The notes under the pieces were generated by a model that had not been told where the DNA came from, made no database searches, and saw nothing but the letters and a program-made list of their open reading frames with translations. Made by a program: the position numbers and the translations under genes. Shown in pieces: positions 41,207 to 49,321 of a stretch of 64,000 bases of DNA. How positions within the stretch are numbered: the stretch's first letter is position 1; every line of letters starts with the position of its first letter. This stretch comes from Guptibacillus hwajinpoensis (GTDB lineage: Bacteria > Bacillota > Bacilli > Bacillales > Guptibacillaceae), in assembly GCF_029277305.1 (NCBI RefSeq), contig NZ_CP119526.1. One strand, written 5' to 3'.

Positions 41207-42148
41207 ATGCATAAAGCAGTAATTGTAGGCACAGGACCAGCAGGTTTAACAGCAGCCATTTACCTCGCGAGGGCGAATATGGAGCCACTAGTAATTGAAG
41301 GACCTGAACCGGGCGGTCAGCTTACTTTAACAACCGATGTCGAGAACTTCCCGGGGTTTCCTGATGGTGTACTTGGACCTGAATTAATGGAGAATATGAA
41401 AAAGCAGGCACTTCGCTTTGGCGCTACGATTGAACGCGGATGGGTGAAGGACATTGATTTCTCTGAGCGTCCTTATAAGCTCTCTACGGATACACTTGGT
41501 GATATTCATGCAGAATCTGTTCTGATCTCAACAGGAGCTTCTGCAAAACTTCTAGGTATTCCAGGAGAATCTGAAAATATGGGGAGAGGCGTTAGCACAT
41601 GCGCAACGTGTGACGGTTTTTTCTTCAGAGGCAAAAAGATTGTTGTGATTGGTGGAGGTGACTCTGCAATGGAAGAAGCGACTTTCTTAACAAAGTTTGC
41701 ATCTGAAGTCACTGTGCTTCATAGAAGAAACGAGCTTCGTGCATCTAAGATCATGCAAGAACGAGCTCGCAAAAATGATAAAATAACCTGGAAGTTGAAT
41801 TACTCACCAGTAGAGGTAGTAGCAGAAAACAATAAGGTAAGTGGAATCAAAGTACAAGATAGTGATACAGGTGAAGAAGAAATTGTAGAAACAGATGGAA
41901 TCTTCGTTGCGATTGGTCATCGTCCTAATACAGATTTCTTAAATGGAAAAATAGATATGGACGACCAAGGCTACATTAAGGTGGAGCCAGGAACGACCAA
42001 TACGAATCTGCCAGGTGTTTTTGCTTGTGGAGACGTCCAAGATTTCACCTATCGCCAGGCTATAACTGCTGCAGGAACAGGTTGTATGGCAGCAATGGAC
42101 TGTGAGCGATTTCTTGAAGGAAATGCGTTTATTGATTGGAGTATGTAA
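41207..42148 (+). CDS. trxB: Thioredoxin-disulfide reductase
   Basis: A 313-residue FAD/NADPH enzyme with the FAD dinucleotide motif GTGPAGLTAAIYLARA at the N-terminus, redox pair C132-A-T-C135, NADPH motif VIGGGDSAMEEA around 150 and the C-terminal GVFACGDVQDF. It reduces thioredoxin with NADPH. GAGGAGGG precedes ATG 41207. It is not in the usual Bacillus trxB neighbourhood, so the genome may hold another copy. The terminator is shared with the convergent hsp20 gene. Confidence 0.93.
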   Translation: MHKAVIVGTGPAGLTAAIYLARANMEPLVIEGPEPGGQLTLTTDVENFPGFPDGVLGPELMENMKKQALRFGATIERGWVKDIDFSERPYKLSTDTLGDIHAESVLISTGASAKLLGIPGESENMGRGVSTCATCDGFFFRGKKIVVIGGGDSAMEEATFLTKFASEVTVLHRRNELRASKIMQERARKNDKITWKLNYSPVEVVAENNKVSGIKVQDSDTGEEEIVETDGIFVAIGHRPNTDFLNGKIDMDDQGYIKVEPGTTNTNLPGVFACGDVQDFTYRQAITAAGTGCMAAMDCERFLEGNAFIDWSM

Positions 42149-42150
42149 CA

Positions 42151-42185
42151 TAAGAGCGGAGGCCTTAGCCTCCGCTCTTTTTAAT
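42151..42185. terminator. Convergent terminator between trxB and hsp20
   Basis: AAGAGCGGAGGC pairs with GCCTCCGCTCTT around CTTA. Confidence 0.93.
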
Positions 42186-42624
42186 CGATGGGTAAATACG
42201 AAGAGTCTTCTTGTATACGATCATCCTTCGGTATTTTAATTTCTAGGATGCCATTTGCGTACTTGCCTTTAACGTTCTCCATTGAAAAGTGATAGGGTAA
42301 CTTAATGATTCGACTTGTACTTGAATAAGATCGTTCCTGTTTATAAAACTTTTGTTTGTCATTTCGCTCTTCTTCGTAGCTTTTAGATTCAATTGAAATT
42401 CGAAGTCCATCTCCTAGTGGTTCAACCTTTATTTGATCCTTCGTAACTCCAGGTAGTTCTGCTTCCACAATAAAAGCTACATCTGTTTCGTAAAGGTCTA
42501 CACGAAACGATTGGGCGGGCAGTAAATTTGCGAAGGGCTCTTTAAAGAAATCATCAAATGTATTCATCCAGCTTTGAATCGTAGGGTCCTGAAACAGTTT
42601 AGGCAACTTATCGCCTTTTTTCAC
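42181..42624 (-). CDS. Hsp20-family small heat-shock protein
   Basis: A 147-residue protein with an alpha-crystallin domain from about 40 to 135: FRVDLYETDVAFIVEAELPG, then the conserved LPYHFSMENVKGKYANGILEIKIP-type end of the domain (residues 110-133). It acts as an ATP-independent holdase. It starts at GTG 42624 behind GAGAGGATG. No CIRCE-like repeat is evident upstream. Convergent with trxB. Confidence 0.9.
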   Translation of the reverse strand: MKKGDKLPKLFQDPTIQSWMNTFDDFFKEPFANLLPAQSFRVDLYETDVAFIVEAELPGVTKDQIKVEPLGDGLRISIESKSYEEERNDKQKFYKQERSYSSTSRIIKLPYHFSMENVKGKYANGILEIKIPKDDRIQEDSSYLPID

Positions 42625-42750
42625 TTCGCTTCATCCTCTCACTAATTTCTGATATACAATATGACAGGTAAATTAGAATGTTCCATCCGTGCTATAATGA
42701 AAACTTTCTTCGTGTTACAATAACTTGTAGTGAATTGAAGGAGGAGTAAG

Positions 42751-43542
42751 ATGAAGACTTATTTAAACTTATGCGAAGAAATTCTACATAATGGAACCAA
42801 GAAATCAGATCGAACAGGGACAGGTACAATCAGCGTGTTTGGTCATCAGATGAGATTCGATTTACAGGAAGGATTTCCGGCTTTAACAACAAAGAAATTA
42901 CATCTACGCTCTATCATTCATGAGCTACTTTGGTTCTTAAAGGGAGATACAAACGTAAAGTATCTGCAAGATAACGGCGTGCGAATTTGGAACGAATGGG
43001 CAGATGAAGATGGTGAACTTGGTCCGGTTTATGGACATCAGTGGCGATCTTGGAGTGCAAATGGAGAAACGGTTGATCAAATATCTAAAGTTGTTGAACA
43101 AATTAAAACGAATCCTAATTCTAGAAGAATGATCGTAACCGCTTGGAATCCTTCTCAAGTCGATGAAATGGCTCTACCTCCATGTCACTGTCTGTTTCAA
43201 TTTTATGTGGCAGATGGAAAACTTTCTTGTCAGTTATACCAGCGCTCAGCTGACGTGTTCCTTGGTGTCCCATTCAATATTGCTTCGTACGCGTTACTAA
43301 CAATGATGATGGCGCAAGTATGTGACTTAGAACCCGGTGAATTCATTCATACCTTAGGTGATGCTCATATCTACAATAACCATATTGAACAAGTACAACT
43401 ACAGCTAACGCGAGATACGCGTACTCTTCCAAAGATGAAAATCAATCCAGATGTGAAATCGATTTTTGATTTCACATTCGATGATTTTGAGTTAATCGAG
43501 TACGATCCTCACCCACACATTAAAGGGGAGGTTTCTGTATGA
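42751..43542 (+). CDS. thyA: Thymidylate synthase
   Basis: A 263-residue ThyA that methylates dUMP with 5,10-methylene-THF. The catalytic cysteine is in LPPCHCLFQFYV (around residue 146), with RSADVFLGVPFNIASYA binding dUMP and the N-terminal DRTGTGTISVFGHQMRFDL. AAGGAGGAG precedes ATG 42751, and the last four bases overlap dfrA. The size is that of the E. coli-type enzyme. The dihydrofolate it makes is recycled by the next gene. Confidence 0.97.
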   Translation: MKTYLNLCEEILHNGTKKSDRTGTGTISVFGHQMRFDLQEGFPALTTKKLHLRSIIHELLWFLKGDTNVKYLQDNGVRIWNEWADEDGELGPVYGHQWRSWSANGETVDQISKVVEQIKTNPNSRRMIVTAWNPSQVDEMALPPCHCLFQFYVADGKLSCQLYQRSADVFLGVPFNIASYALLTMMMAQVCDLEPGEFIHTLGDAHIYNNHIEQVQLQLTRDTRTLPKMKINPDVKSIFDFTFDDFELIEYDPHPHIKGEVSV

Positions 43543-44021
43543 TTTCATTTCTACTCGCTATGGATGAACAGAATTTAATTGGCAAAAACAACGATCTACC
43601 ATGGCATATCCCTGCTGACCTTGCATACTTTAAAAGAATGACAACAGGAAAGCCAATTGTGATGGGAAGAAAAACGTTTGAATCGATTGGCAAAGCTCTA
43701 CCTGGACGAGAGAACTATTTGATTACAAGAAAAGATCTTGAGTATGAAGGAGTCACAACACTCCATTCGGTTGAAGCATTTTATGAAATGACCCAAAATG
43801 AAGAAAAAGAATGGTTTGTTATAGGAGGAGCAGAAATATACAAACAGCTATTACCTCGCGCTGATCGATTGTATATTACTGAAATTCATGAATCATTTGA
43901 AGGAGATACGTATTTCCCTTCATTCTCAAAGGATGAGTGGAAAGAAACATCAAGGGAAAAGCATTCAAGTGACGATAGAAATAAATACGCTTTTGATTTT
44001 GTGGTCTATGATCGCAAATAA
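43539..44021 (+). CDS. dfrA: Dihydrofolate reductase
   Basis: A 160-residue DHFR with LAMDEQNLIGKNNDLPWHIPADLAYFK-type N-terminus (residues 6-31), where W and P follow the substrate-binding loop. MGRKTFESIGKALPGR and FVIGGAEIYKQLLP (NADPH site) follow. The start overlaps the thyA stop (ATGA), a standard thyA-dfrA pair. It reduces dihydrofolate to tetrahydrofolate. A strong terminator follows. Confidence 0.96.
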   Translation: MISFLLAMDEQNLIGKNNDLPWHIPADLAYFKRMTTGKPIVMGRKTFESIGKALPGRENYLITRKDLEYEGVTTLHSVEAFYEMTQNEEKEWFVIGGAEIYKQLLPRADRLYITEIHESFEGDTYFPSFSKDEWKETSREKHSSDDRNKYAFDFVVYDRK

Positions 44022-44024
44022 CGA

Positions 44025-44064
44025 AAAACCCCAGAGTGTGGAGATCGATCACTCTGGGGTTTTC
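44025..44064. terminator. Convergent terminator between dfrA and the YitT-type gene
   Basis: AAAACCCCAGAGTG pairs with CACTCTGGGGTTTT. Confidence 0.93.
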
Positions 44065-44898
44065 TTATGTTTTTGGAAATGTAAATCCTTCACCAAATAC
44101 GTCTCTTACATCATGTACAACAACAAATGCTTTATCATCAACCTGTTGAATCATCTTTTTTAATAGAAATAGTTCTTGCTTATTAATGACAACATACAAA
44201 ATATCTTTTGCTTCATTCGAATAATGACCTCGTGCGTTGATAACCGTAACGCCTCGATCCATTTCAGCACTTACTTTTTCAGCGATGGCTAGTGTGTTTT
44301 GAGAAATAATTGTAACAGCTTTTCTAGTATCGAAACCGTCAATCAAGTAATCTAATATTTTCGTACTAATATAGATTGAAATACCTGTATACATCGTATT
44401 CTCAATCCCAATAACGACAGATGAACCAAGAACAACTAGAATATCGAATACAAACATGGATGTACTAACACTCCAGCCAAAATGCTGATTTAGCATACGA
44501 GCGATAATAGTCGAACCTCCCGTTGTTCCACCTGAGCGCAAGACTAGTCCAAGTCCAATTCCGATAAATACGCCTGCAAAGACTGTTCCTAGCATAATAT
44601 CGAGTGGATTTCCCATGCCTTCTGTTAAATGAATAAAAAGGGACGTAAAGAAGATCGCAATCATTGTATACCACGTTACTCGTTTATTTAGAACCTTATA
44701 GCCGATTGCTAATAGAACACCATTCATAACAAAGTTCGTAATACCTGGCGACCATCCTAGAAGGTAGTAAAGCGTCATCGAAATACCTGTAACGCCGCCC
44801 TCACCAAGTTCATTAGGAATAGCAAACCAGTTTACGCCAAGCGCAAAGAACAGGGATCCAATAATAATTAGCGTAATTTCTTTCCCTGTGTTATTCAT
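44065..44898 (-). CDS. YitT-family membrane protein (DUF161/DUF2179)
   Basis: A 277-residue protein with five to six transmembrane helices (e.g. EITLIIIGSLFFALGVNWFA), the repeated glycine-rich segments GGVTGISMTLYYL and RSGGTTGGSTIIARML, and a soluble C-terminal DUF2179 domain (residues 195-270). ATG 44898 has GGAGTGATT upstream; the longer frame from 44961 would run through its own promoter. It is divergent from the GntR gene across a palindrome, so it is a likely target of that regulator. Transport substrate unknown. Confidence 0.86.
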   Translation of the reverse strand: MNNTGKEITLIIIGSLFFALGVNWFAIPNELGEGGVTGISMTLYYLLGWSPGITNFVMNGVLLAIGYKVLNKRVTWYTMIAIFFTSLFIHLTEGMGNPLDIMLGTVFAGVFIGIGLGLVLRSGGTTGGSTIIARMLNQHFGWSVSTSMFVFDILVVLGSSVVIGIENTMYTGISIYISTKILDYLIDGFDTRKAVTIISQNTLAIAEKVSAEMDRGVTVINARGHYSNEAKDILYVVINKQELFLLKKMIQQVDDKAFVVVHDVRDVFGEGFTFPKT

Positions 44899-44932
44899 AT
44901 AATCACTCCGTTCTATTCTGAATACGTAGGAT

Positions 44933-44961
44933 AATATATCACAGTGAAGTAGTTTGAACAA
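44933..44961 (-). promoter_or_regulatory. Sigma-A promoter of the YitT-type gene
   Basis: On the reverse strand TTGTTC and TATATT are separated by 17 bases. The -35 lies inside the palindrome at 44953-44985. Confidence 0.65.
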
Positions 44962-44985
44962 GATTGTTCTACAATATTGTTCAAA
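44953..44985. promoter_or_regulatory. 33-bp near-perfect palindrome, probable GntR operator
   Basis: TTTGAACAA and TTGTTCAAA form the outer arms, with inner ATTGT/ACAAT arms. All but a handful of positions are symmetric. It lies between a GntR regulator gene and the divergent membrane protein gene and overlaps the latter's -35, which fits a repressor site. Confidence 0.7.
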
Positions 44986-45053
44986 CTGAATATATAATAA
45001 TAAATAAATATGATAAAATAGCTAAAAAAGAGCGGTTGGGCGGGTTAATTAAC

Positions 45054-45725
45054 ATGCGAAAAGAAACAGTTGAACAAAAGGTATATCACTTAATAAAGAA
45101 TGCGATTATGAAGAGACAAATTGCACCTGGTAACCAGTTGTTTGAGAATGCCATTGCAGAGAAAGTTAACGCGAGTAGGACGCCTATTCGAAGTGCAATT
45201 ACGAAATTAGAATCAGAGGGGTTAGTAAACATTGTTCCCAATAAAGGAGCTTTCATTGTGCAGCCGACGATTGAAGAAATGATTCAAGCTTTTGAAATGA
45301 GAAAAGCACTAGAAGAAATGGCTGTTCAAAAAGGGTTCTCGAATCTTGGAGAAAATGAGATCACTCAACTACATCAATATGTAGAAGAAATGAGAAAAGC
45401 TTATAAAGACCGTGAGATTGCTATTTATCAAGAAAAAAACAATGCTTTTCACCTCTTGATAGCAAAGGCAAGTGGAAACAGCTATTTAATTAATTTCATG
45501 GCAGAAATATTAAATCAAATAACAATCTATATGGTCCTATATGATGTATTTAATGGAGATGATGAGGAAGAAAAGGATATCCTTGAACATGAAGAAATGA
45601 TTACGTATATCGAAAATGAAGAGAAGAAAGAATTTCAACTACTACTTTTTCGTCATCTAGATAGTAGCTTAAGAAAGCTTGAGCAGGATAAATTGAATTA
45701 TCAGTCGCTTACGACGCTTTTTTAA
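45054..45725 (+). CDS. GntR-family (FCD) transcriptional regulator
   Basis: A 223-residue regulator with an N-terminal winged helix (GNQLFENAIAEKVNASRTPIR, then TKLESEGLVNIVPNKGAFIV) and an all-helical FCD ligand-binding domain (EEMIQAFEMRKALEEMAVQ, HLLIAKASGN). ATG 45054 is chosen because it opens the domain cleanly, although its binding site is weak; the longer frame from 44964 crosses the palindrome. The FCD histidines suggest a metal-dependent small-acid ligand. It probably represses itself and the divergent YitT gene. Confidence 0.85.
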   Translation: MRKETVEQKVYHLIKNAIMKRQIAPGNQLFENAIAEKVNASRTPIRSAITKLESEGLVNIVPNKGAFIVQPTIEEMIQAFEMRKALEEMAVQKGFSNLGENEITQLHQYVEEMRKAYKDREIAIYQEKNNAFHLLIAKASGNSYLINFMAEILNQITIYMVLYDVFNGDDEEEKDILEHEEMITYIENEEKKEFQLLLFRHLDSSLRKLEQDKLNYQSLTTLF

Positions 45726-45726
45726 T

Positions 45727-45764
45727 TGAAGGAAGCCAGTCTATCGAAGACGAGGCTTCCTTCT
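45727..45764. terminator. Convergent terminator
   Basis: GAAGGAAGCC pairs with GGCTTCCTTC between the GntR gene and the leftward ferredoxin gene. Confidence 0.85.
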
Positions 45765-45771
45765 TGTTCAC

Positions 45772-46092
45772 TTACTCAGCTGGTCTTGGGCCAGCATCAA
45801 GGCCAGAACTTTCAACGGTCATCGCTGGTTTAACTTCACAATCCCCATTTACACGAACTTGACAGGATAAACGTAGATTATCTTCTACACCTTTTTTCTT
45901 AAATGCTTCTTGCTCAATCTCAGTCAAATCTCCAAATTCCCCGTCTACAACTTCAACACGACAGGTTGTGCATTTAGCATTCCCTCCGCAACGGTGAAGA
46001 ATTTGCACCCCATTGTCTTCTAGTGCAAGTGTAAGCTTTGTTCCTTCTGCAACTTCAAATGTTCCGTGATCTGGTACTGTAACTTTAGCCAA
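45772..46092 (-). CDS. 2Fe-2S ferredoxin
   Basis: A 106-residue plant-type (Fdx/adrenodoxin-like) 2Fe-2S protein. Cluster ligands are visible in HRCGGNAKCTTCRVEV (C, C, C) and LSCQVRVNGDC (fourth C). It starts at TTG 46092 with AAAGGAGGAAG upstream. The electron-transfer partner is not apparent from its neighbours. It is divergent from the DUF2203 gene. Confidence 0.9.
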   Translation of the reverse strand: MAKVTVPDHGTFEVAEGTKLTLALEDNGVQILHRCGGNAKCTTCRVEVVDGEFGDLTEIEQEAFKKKGVEDNLRLSCQVRVNGDCEVKPAMTVESSGLDAGPRPAE

Positions 46093-46250
46093 AGAACTTC
46101 CTCCTTTAAGAAAATATTTCCTTTACATTGTCTATCATAACGGTCTTTCATTATAGTGTGCAATTCGATATGTAAAAATCGTCGAATAATGTGTAAAGAA
46201 TGGAGGTAAGGGTAAAGAAGTAGTAGTAAAGAATAACCAGGAGGATAATG

Positions 46251-46682
46251 ATGGAAAAAAAGTATTTTACCGTAGAAGAAGCAAATAATTTGTTGCCTGA
46301 GTTAAAAAGAGAGCTTGCCGCACTTAAACGACTTAAAATCCAATTTAGCGAACACTACGACCAAATTGAACAGCATAAAAAAACCCTCCTATATAGACAT
46401 AAGACGAAAGTAGATGAAGATATTATCTTCAAAAAGGAAGCAAGAATGGAATTTATGGAAATGGAAGCTCAAACGTTCATTCTTAACTTGAAAGCACTTG
46501 GTGTGGAGATTAAAAATGTAGATGCAGGCTTAATAGATTTCCCTGCTCGTATTAATGATCAGGAAGTGCTGTTGTGTTGGAAAGAAGGGGAGGAAGAAGT
46601 TTCTTTCTACCACTCACATAAAGGTGGATTCTCTACAAGAGAACCAATTCAAAAACTCATGAAAGAAAGCGATGAAGGCTGA
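46251..46682 (+). CDS. DUF2203-family protein
   Basis: A 143-residue protein beginning MEKKYFTVEEANNLLPELKRELAAL-type (residues 1-25), with a helical first half and the conserved second half AGLIDFPARINDQEVLLCWKEGE, YHSHKGGFSTREPI. These match the DUF2203 family. Two ATGs overlap after AGGAGG at 46248 and 46251; the second has better spacing. Function unknown. The terminator over its stop is followed by repeat B3. Confidence 0.8.
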   Translation: MEKKYFTVEEANNLLPELKRELAALKRLKIQFSEHYDQIEQHKKTLLYRHKTKVDEDIIFKKEARMEFMEMEAQTFILNLKALGVEIKNVDAGLIDFPARINDQEVLLCWKEGEEEVSFYHSHKGGFSTREPIQKLMKESDEG

Positions 46683-46700
46683 CTTAGGTCAGTCTTTTTT
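46678..46700 (+). terminator. Terminator of the DUF2203 gene
   Basis: GGCTGAC pairs with GTCAGTC around TTAG, followed by six T residues. Repeat B3 begins immediately after it. Confidence 0.82.
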
Positions 46701-46704
46701 GTTT

Positions 46705-46817
46705 GGCTCATTTACGCCCTGTGGTGACCAATCAGCAGAGCTGAAAGGCGAGTGAAACTGAAGTTTCACTCGAATGAGTTAAAAATAGAGAAATCAACAA
46801 TATAAGCTAACATAGCC
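46705..46817. mobile_element. Family B palindromic element, internally deleted (copy B3)
   Basis: The copy runs from GGCTCATTTACGCCCTGTGG to CTAACATAGCC and is flanked on both sides by TTTTGTTT. The outer 30 bases of the left end and most of the long hairpin are missing, while GAGTGAAACTGAAGTTTCAC remains. It lies between the DUF2203 terminator and a small spore-protein gene. Confidence 0.88.
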
Positions 46818-46908
46818 TTTTGTTTAAACCAAAATAATTTCACATACCGTATTAAGTATAAATTTTTTCAAGAAAGATCACATTAAGAAAGGAGCGGAGG
46901 TGAGAATC

Positions 46909-47028
46909 ATGACAAATCCTAAACAGAATCATAAGCATGAAACTGAGTTTGCAAGTGAGCTTGCAGCAGATCAGAATAATAACAAGAAACACAAGAAAAA
47001 CAAGCAACAGAAAAAGAATAATTCATGA
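46909..47028 (+). CDS. Small acid-soluble spore protein-like, gamma-type motif (39 aa)
   Basis: ATG 46909 follows GGAGCGGAGGTGAG and opens a 39-codon frame. Residues 11-17 read ETEFASE, the GPR-protease recognition motif of gamma-type SASPs (SspE). The rest is a Q/N/K-rich tail (NNNKKHKKNKQQKKNNS). It has one motif where SspE has two repeats, so it is a short relative or a distinct small spore protein. A terminator follows directly. The motif match is by eye. Confidence 0.6.
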   Translation: MTNPKQNHKHETEFASELAADQNNNKKHKKNKQQKKNNS

Positions 47029-47032
47029 TTAG

Positions 47033-47059
47033 AAGAAGCTCTCTAGAGAGCTTCTTTTC
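47033..47059 (+). terminator. Rho-independent terminator
   Basis: AGAAGCTCTC and GAGAGCTTCT form a tight stem, followed by TTTCT. Confidence 0.85.
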
Positions 47060-47152
47060 TAATACCGTTTTTCTCCTTTGTAGATTAGTTCCTTTCTTCT
47101 CACAAAACAGTTAAAATAGAAAGCAGACTATAGAGAGAAAAGGATGAATGTC

Positions 47153-49033
47153 ATGAGCTTACTTCAAGCTGAATTAATAACAAAGTCTTACGGAGAAAAG
47201 ACGCTTTTTGATGGTATATCTTTTTCCTTAGAAGAGAAACAGCGGATCGGGTTAATTGGAGTAAATGGAACTGGTAAATCCTCATTGCTTAAAATACTAG
47301 CGGGAATTGAATCGATGGATAGTGGTACACTTTATCATGCCAATCAATTTCATGTGGAATATTTGCCACAAGACCCTACTTTTAATGATAAGAAGACAAT
47401 TCTTGAAACGGTTTTTGATAGCGATATACCACTATTCAATGCAGTTAGACAATACGAGGAAGCACTCCAAAATGTAATGAACAATCCAGAGCGGGAAGTT
47501 TATCAAGATCACTTACTCCATGCACAAGAGGAGATGGATCGTCTTGGGGCATGGGATTTCAGTACACAAGCAAAAACGATTCTAACAAAGCTAGGCTTAA
47601 ATCAGTTTGACGCTAGGGTAGACGAGCTATCAGGGGGCCAGCAAAAACGGGTTGCCCTTGCTAAGGCGTTCATTAATCCAGCTGATTTATTAATACTGGA
47701 TGAGCCGACGAACCACATAGATAATTCAACAGTCGAATGGTTAGAACAATACCTTGCTAACTATTCAGGCACGCTTCTGCTCGTTACGCATGATCGTTAT
47801 TTCTTGAATCGTGTAACGAACCGAATTTTTGAACTTGATAAAGGTCGGTTGTTTGAATACGATGGGAACTACGCAACTTTCCTTGAACAGAAGGCTATGC
47901 GAGAAGAACGAGAGATGAAAGAAGAAGATAAGCACAACAAATTGCTGAAAAGCGAGCTTGAATGGCTGAAAAAAGGTGCAAAAGCTCGAACAACGAAACA
48001 AAAGGCGAGAAAACAGCGGATCGAAAAGATGAAAGAAGTACCGGGTAAAAGCACTGAGGGAAATGTTGACATGGAACTTGGAGCTAGTCGACTTGGTAAG
48101 AAAGTTATTGAAGTAGACAAAATTTCTAAATCAATTAACGGTAAATCATTAACGGACGAATTTAGTTACCTTGTTCTTCCACAAGATCGAATCGGAATCA
48201 TTGGTCCGAATGGGTCAGGGAAGACGACCTTGCTAAATATGCTTGCTGGGAGAACAGCTCCAGATACAGGAACTGTTGATATCGGTGTTACAGTCAAAGC
48301 CGGATTCTATAGTCAACAAAATGAAGGACTTGATGAATCACAGAGAGTGATTGAGTATATTCGAGAAGGCGGAGAAGAAATTCGCTTGCGTAAAGGTGGA
48401 ACAATAACAGCTTCTCAAATGCTTGAACGGTTTCTATTTACTCCTGATCTACAGTGGACCTACATATCAAGACTTTCTGGTGGGGAAAAGCGACGCTTGT
48501 ATTTACTGCGCATTTTAATGGAAGAACCTAACGTTCTTTTTCTTGATGAGCCTACAAATGATCTTGATGTTCAAACTCTTGCCGTATTAGAAGACTATTT
48601 ATCAGAGTTTCCAGGAGCTGTAATCACAGTATCCCATGACCGGTACTTTCTCGATAAAGTAGCACAGCAGCTCTTTGTGTTTGAAGGTAACGGTGAAATA
48701 AAGCATTATTACGGTGACTATTCTGACTATCTTGACGTGGTCAAAAGAGAGAAAGAACTTGTAGCAGAAGAGAAGAAGCAGGTAAAAGAAGAAGTTGTTC
48801 AAGAGAAAACACGGTCTACAAAATTGTCTTACAAAGAAAAGAAAGAATGGGAAACGATTCAAGAAACCATTGAAAAAATTGAGCAGCGGATTGAAGAGGT
48901 AAAGAACCAAATAACAGAATCCGGAAGTGACTTTGCTAAAGTCGACGAACTCTATAAAGAAGAGCAAGCTCTGACGATGGAATTAGAAGAAAAAATTGAG
49001 CGCTGGTCTGAGCTCTCTGAAAAAATGGAATAG
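47153..49033 (+). CDS. yfmR: ABC-F family ATPase (YfmR/Uup-like)
   Basis: A 626-residue protein with two ABC ATPase domains: Walker A GVNGTGKSS and GPNGSGKTT, signatures LSGGQQKR and LSGGEKRR, Walker B LLILDEPTN and VLFLDEPTN. There are no membrane segments. A linker of about 80 residues lies between the domains, and a C-terminal coiled coil from about 540 is typical of Uup/YfmR rather than EttA. These proteins act on the ribosomal E site; YfmR relieves stalling at difficult sequences such as polyproline. ATG 47153 with AAAAGGA eight bases upstream is preferred over 47144. Confidence 0.92.
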   Translation: MSLLQAELITKSYGEKTLFDGISFSLEEKQRIGLIGVNGTGKSSLLKILAGIESMDSGTLYHANQFHVEYLPQDPTFNDKKTILETVFDSDIPLFNAVRQYEEALQNVMNNPEREVYQDHLLHAQEEMDRLGAWDFSTQAKTILTKLGLNQFDARVDELSGGQQKRVALAKAFINPADLLILDEPTNHIDNSTVEWLEQYLANYSGTLLLVTHDRYFLNRVTNRIFELDKGRLFEYDGNYATFLEQKAMREEREMKEEDKHNKLLKSELEWLKKGAKARTTKQKARKQRIEKMKEVPGKSTEGNVDMELGASRLGKKVIEVDKISKSINGKSLTDEFSYLVLPQDRIGIIGPNGSGKTTLLNMLAGRTAPDTGTVDIGVTVKAGFYSQQNEGLDESQRVIEYIREGGEEIRLRKGGTITASQMLERFLFTPDLQWTYISRLSGGEKRRLYLLRILMEEPNVLFLDEPTNDLDVQTLAVLEDYLSEFPGAVITVSHDRYFLDKVAQQLFVFEGNGEIKHYYGDYSDYLDVVKREKELVAEEKKQVKEEVVQEKTRSTKLSYKEKKEWETIQETIEKIEQRIEEVKNQITESGSDFAKVDELYKEEQALTMELEEKIERWSELSEKME

Positions 49034-49044
49034 AATGTGATAGA

Positions 49045-49101
49045 TAGTAGTTCAATCTAGGTACGCAGGTTTTGTGTGTACCTAAAATGGACTGCTTTTT
49101 T
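49045..49101 (+). terminator. Probable terminator of yfmR
   Basis: TAGGTAC pairs with GTACCTA, nested in AGTAGT/ACTGC-type outer pairing, followed by TTTTTT. The stem has mismatches. Confidence 0.55.
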
Positions 49102-49105
49102 ATTT

Positions 49106-49207
49106 GGCTATTTTAATGAAAAGTATTGATTTTGACTCATTTACACCCTGTGGTGACCTTTCACTCGAATGAGGCAAAAATCGAGCTATCAACAATATGA
49201 GCTACCC
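49106..49207. repeat. Family B palindromic element, decayed (copy B4)
   Basis: GGCTATTTTAATGAAAAGTA at the left, a GATTTTGACTCATTTACACC block, TTTCACTCGAATGAGGCAAA and AACAATATGAGCTA at the right match B2 in order. The long hairpin is missing and the right terminus is lost. Flanking 8-mers do not match. It fills much of the 288-base gap before the VOC gene. Confidence 0.7.
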
Positions 49208-49321
49208 ATTTTTTGTTTTCATTAAAACGCGAAAAAGGGTTTAAGTATAGTAAATCGAATATAGGTATTGGAAGCTAAATAAAAGCATGTCTCATTAAAT
49301 AATGAAGGAGGAAATGACATT

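Noticed and set aside
47765..48120. Two overlapping reverse-strand frames in the linker of the ABC-F gene
   Set aside because: They are antisense to the charged linker, lack start signals and have no family resemblance.
48602..48967. Reverse-strand 121-codon frame in the yfmR gene
   Set aside because: It is the shadow of the ABC-F coiled-coil and Walker B region; phenylalanine/leucine-rich composition comes from antisense of acidic helices.
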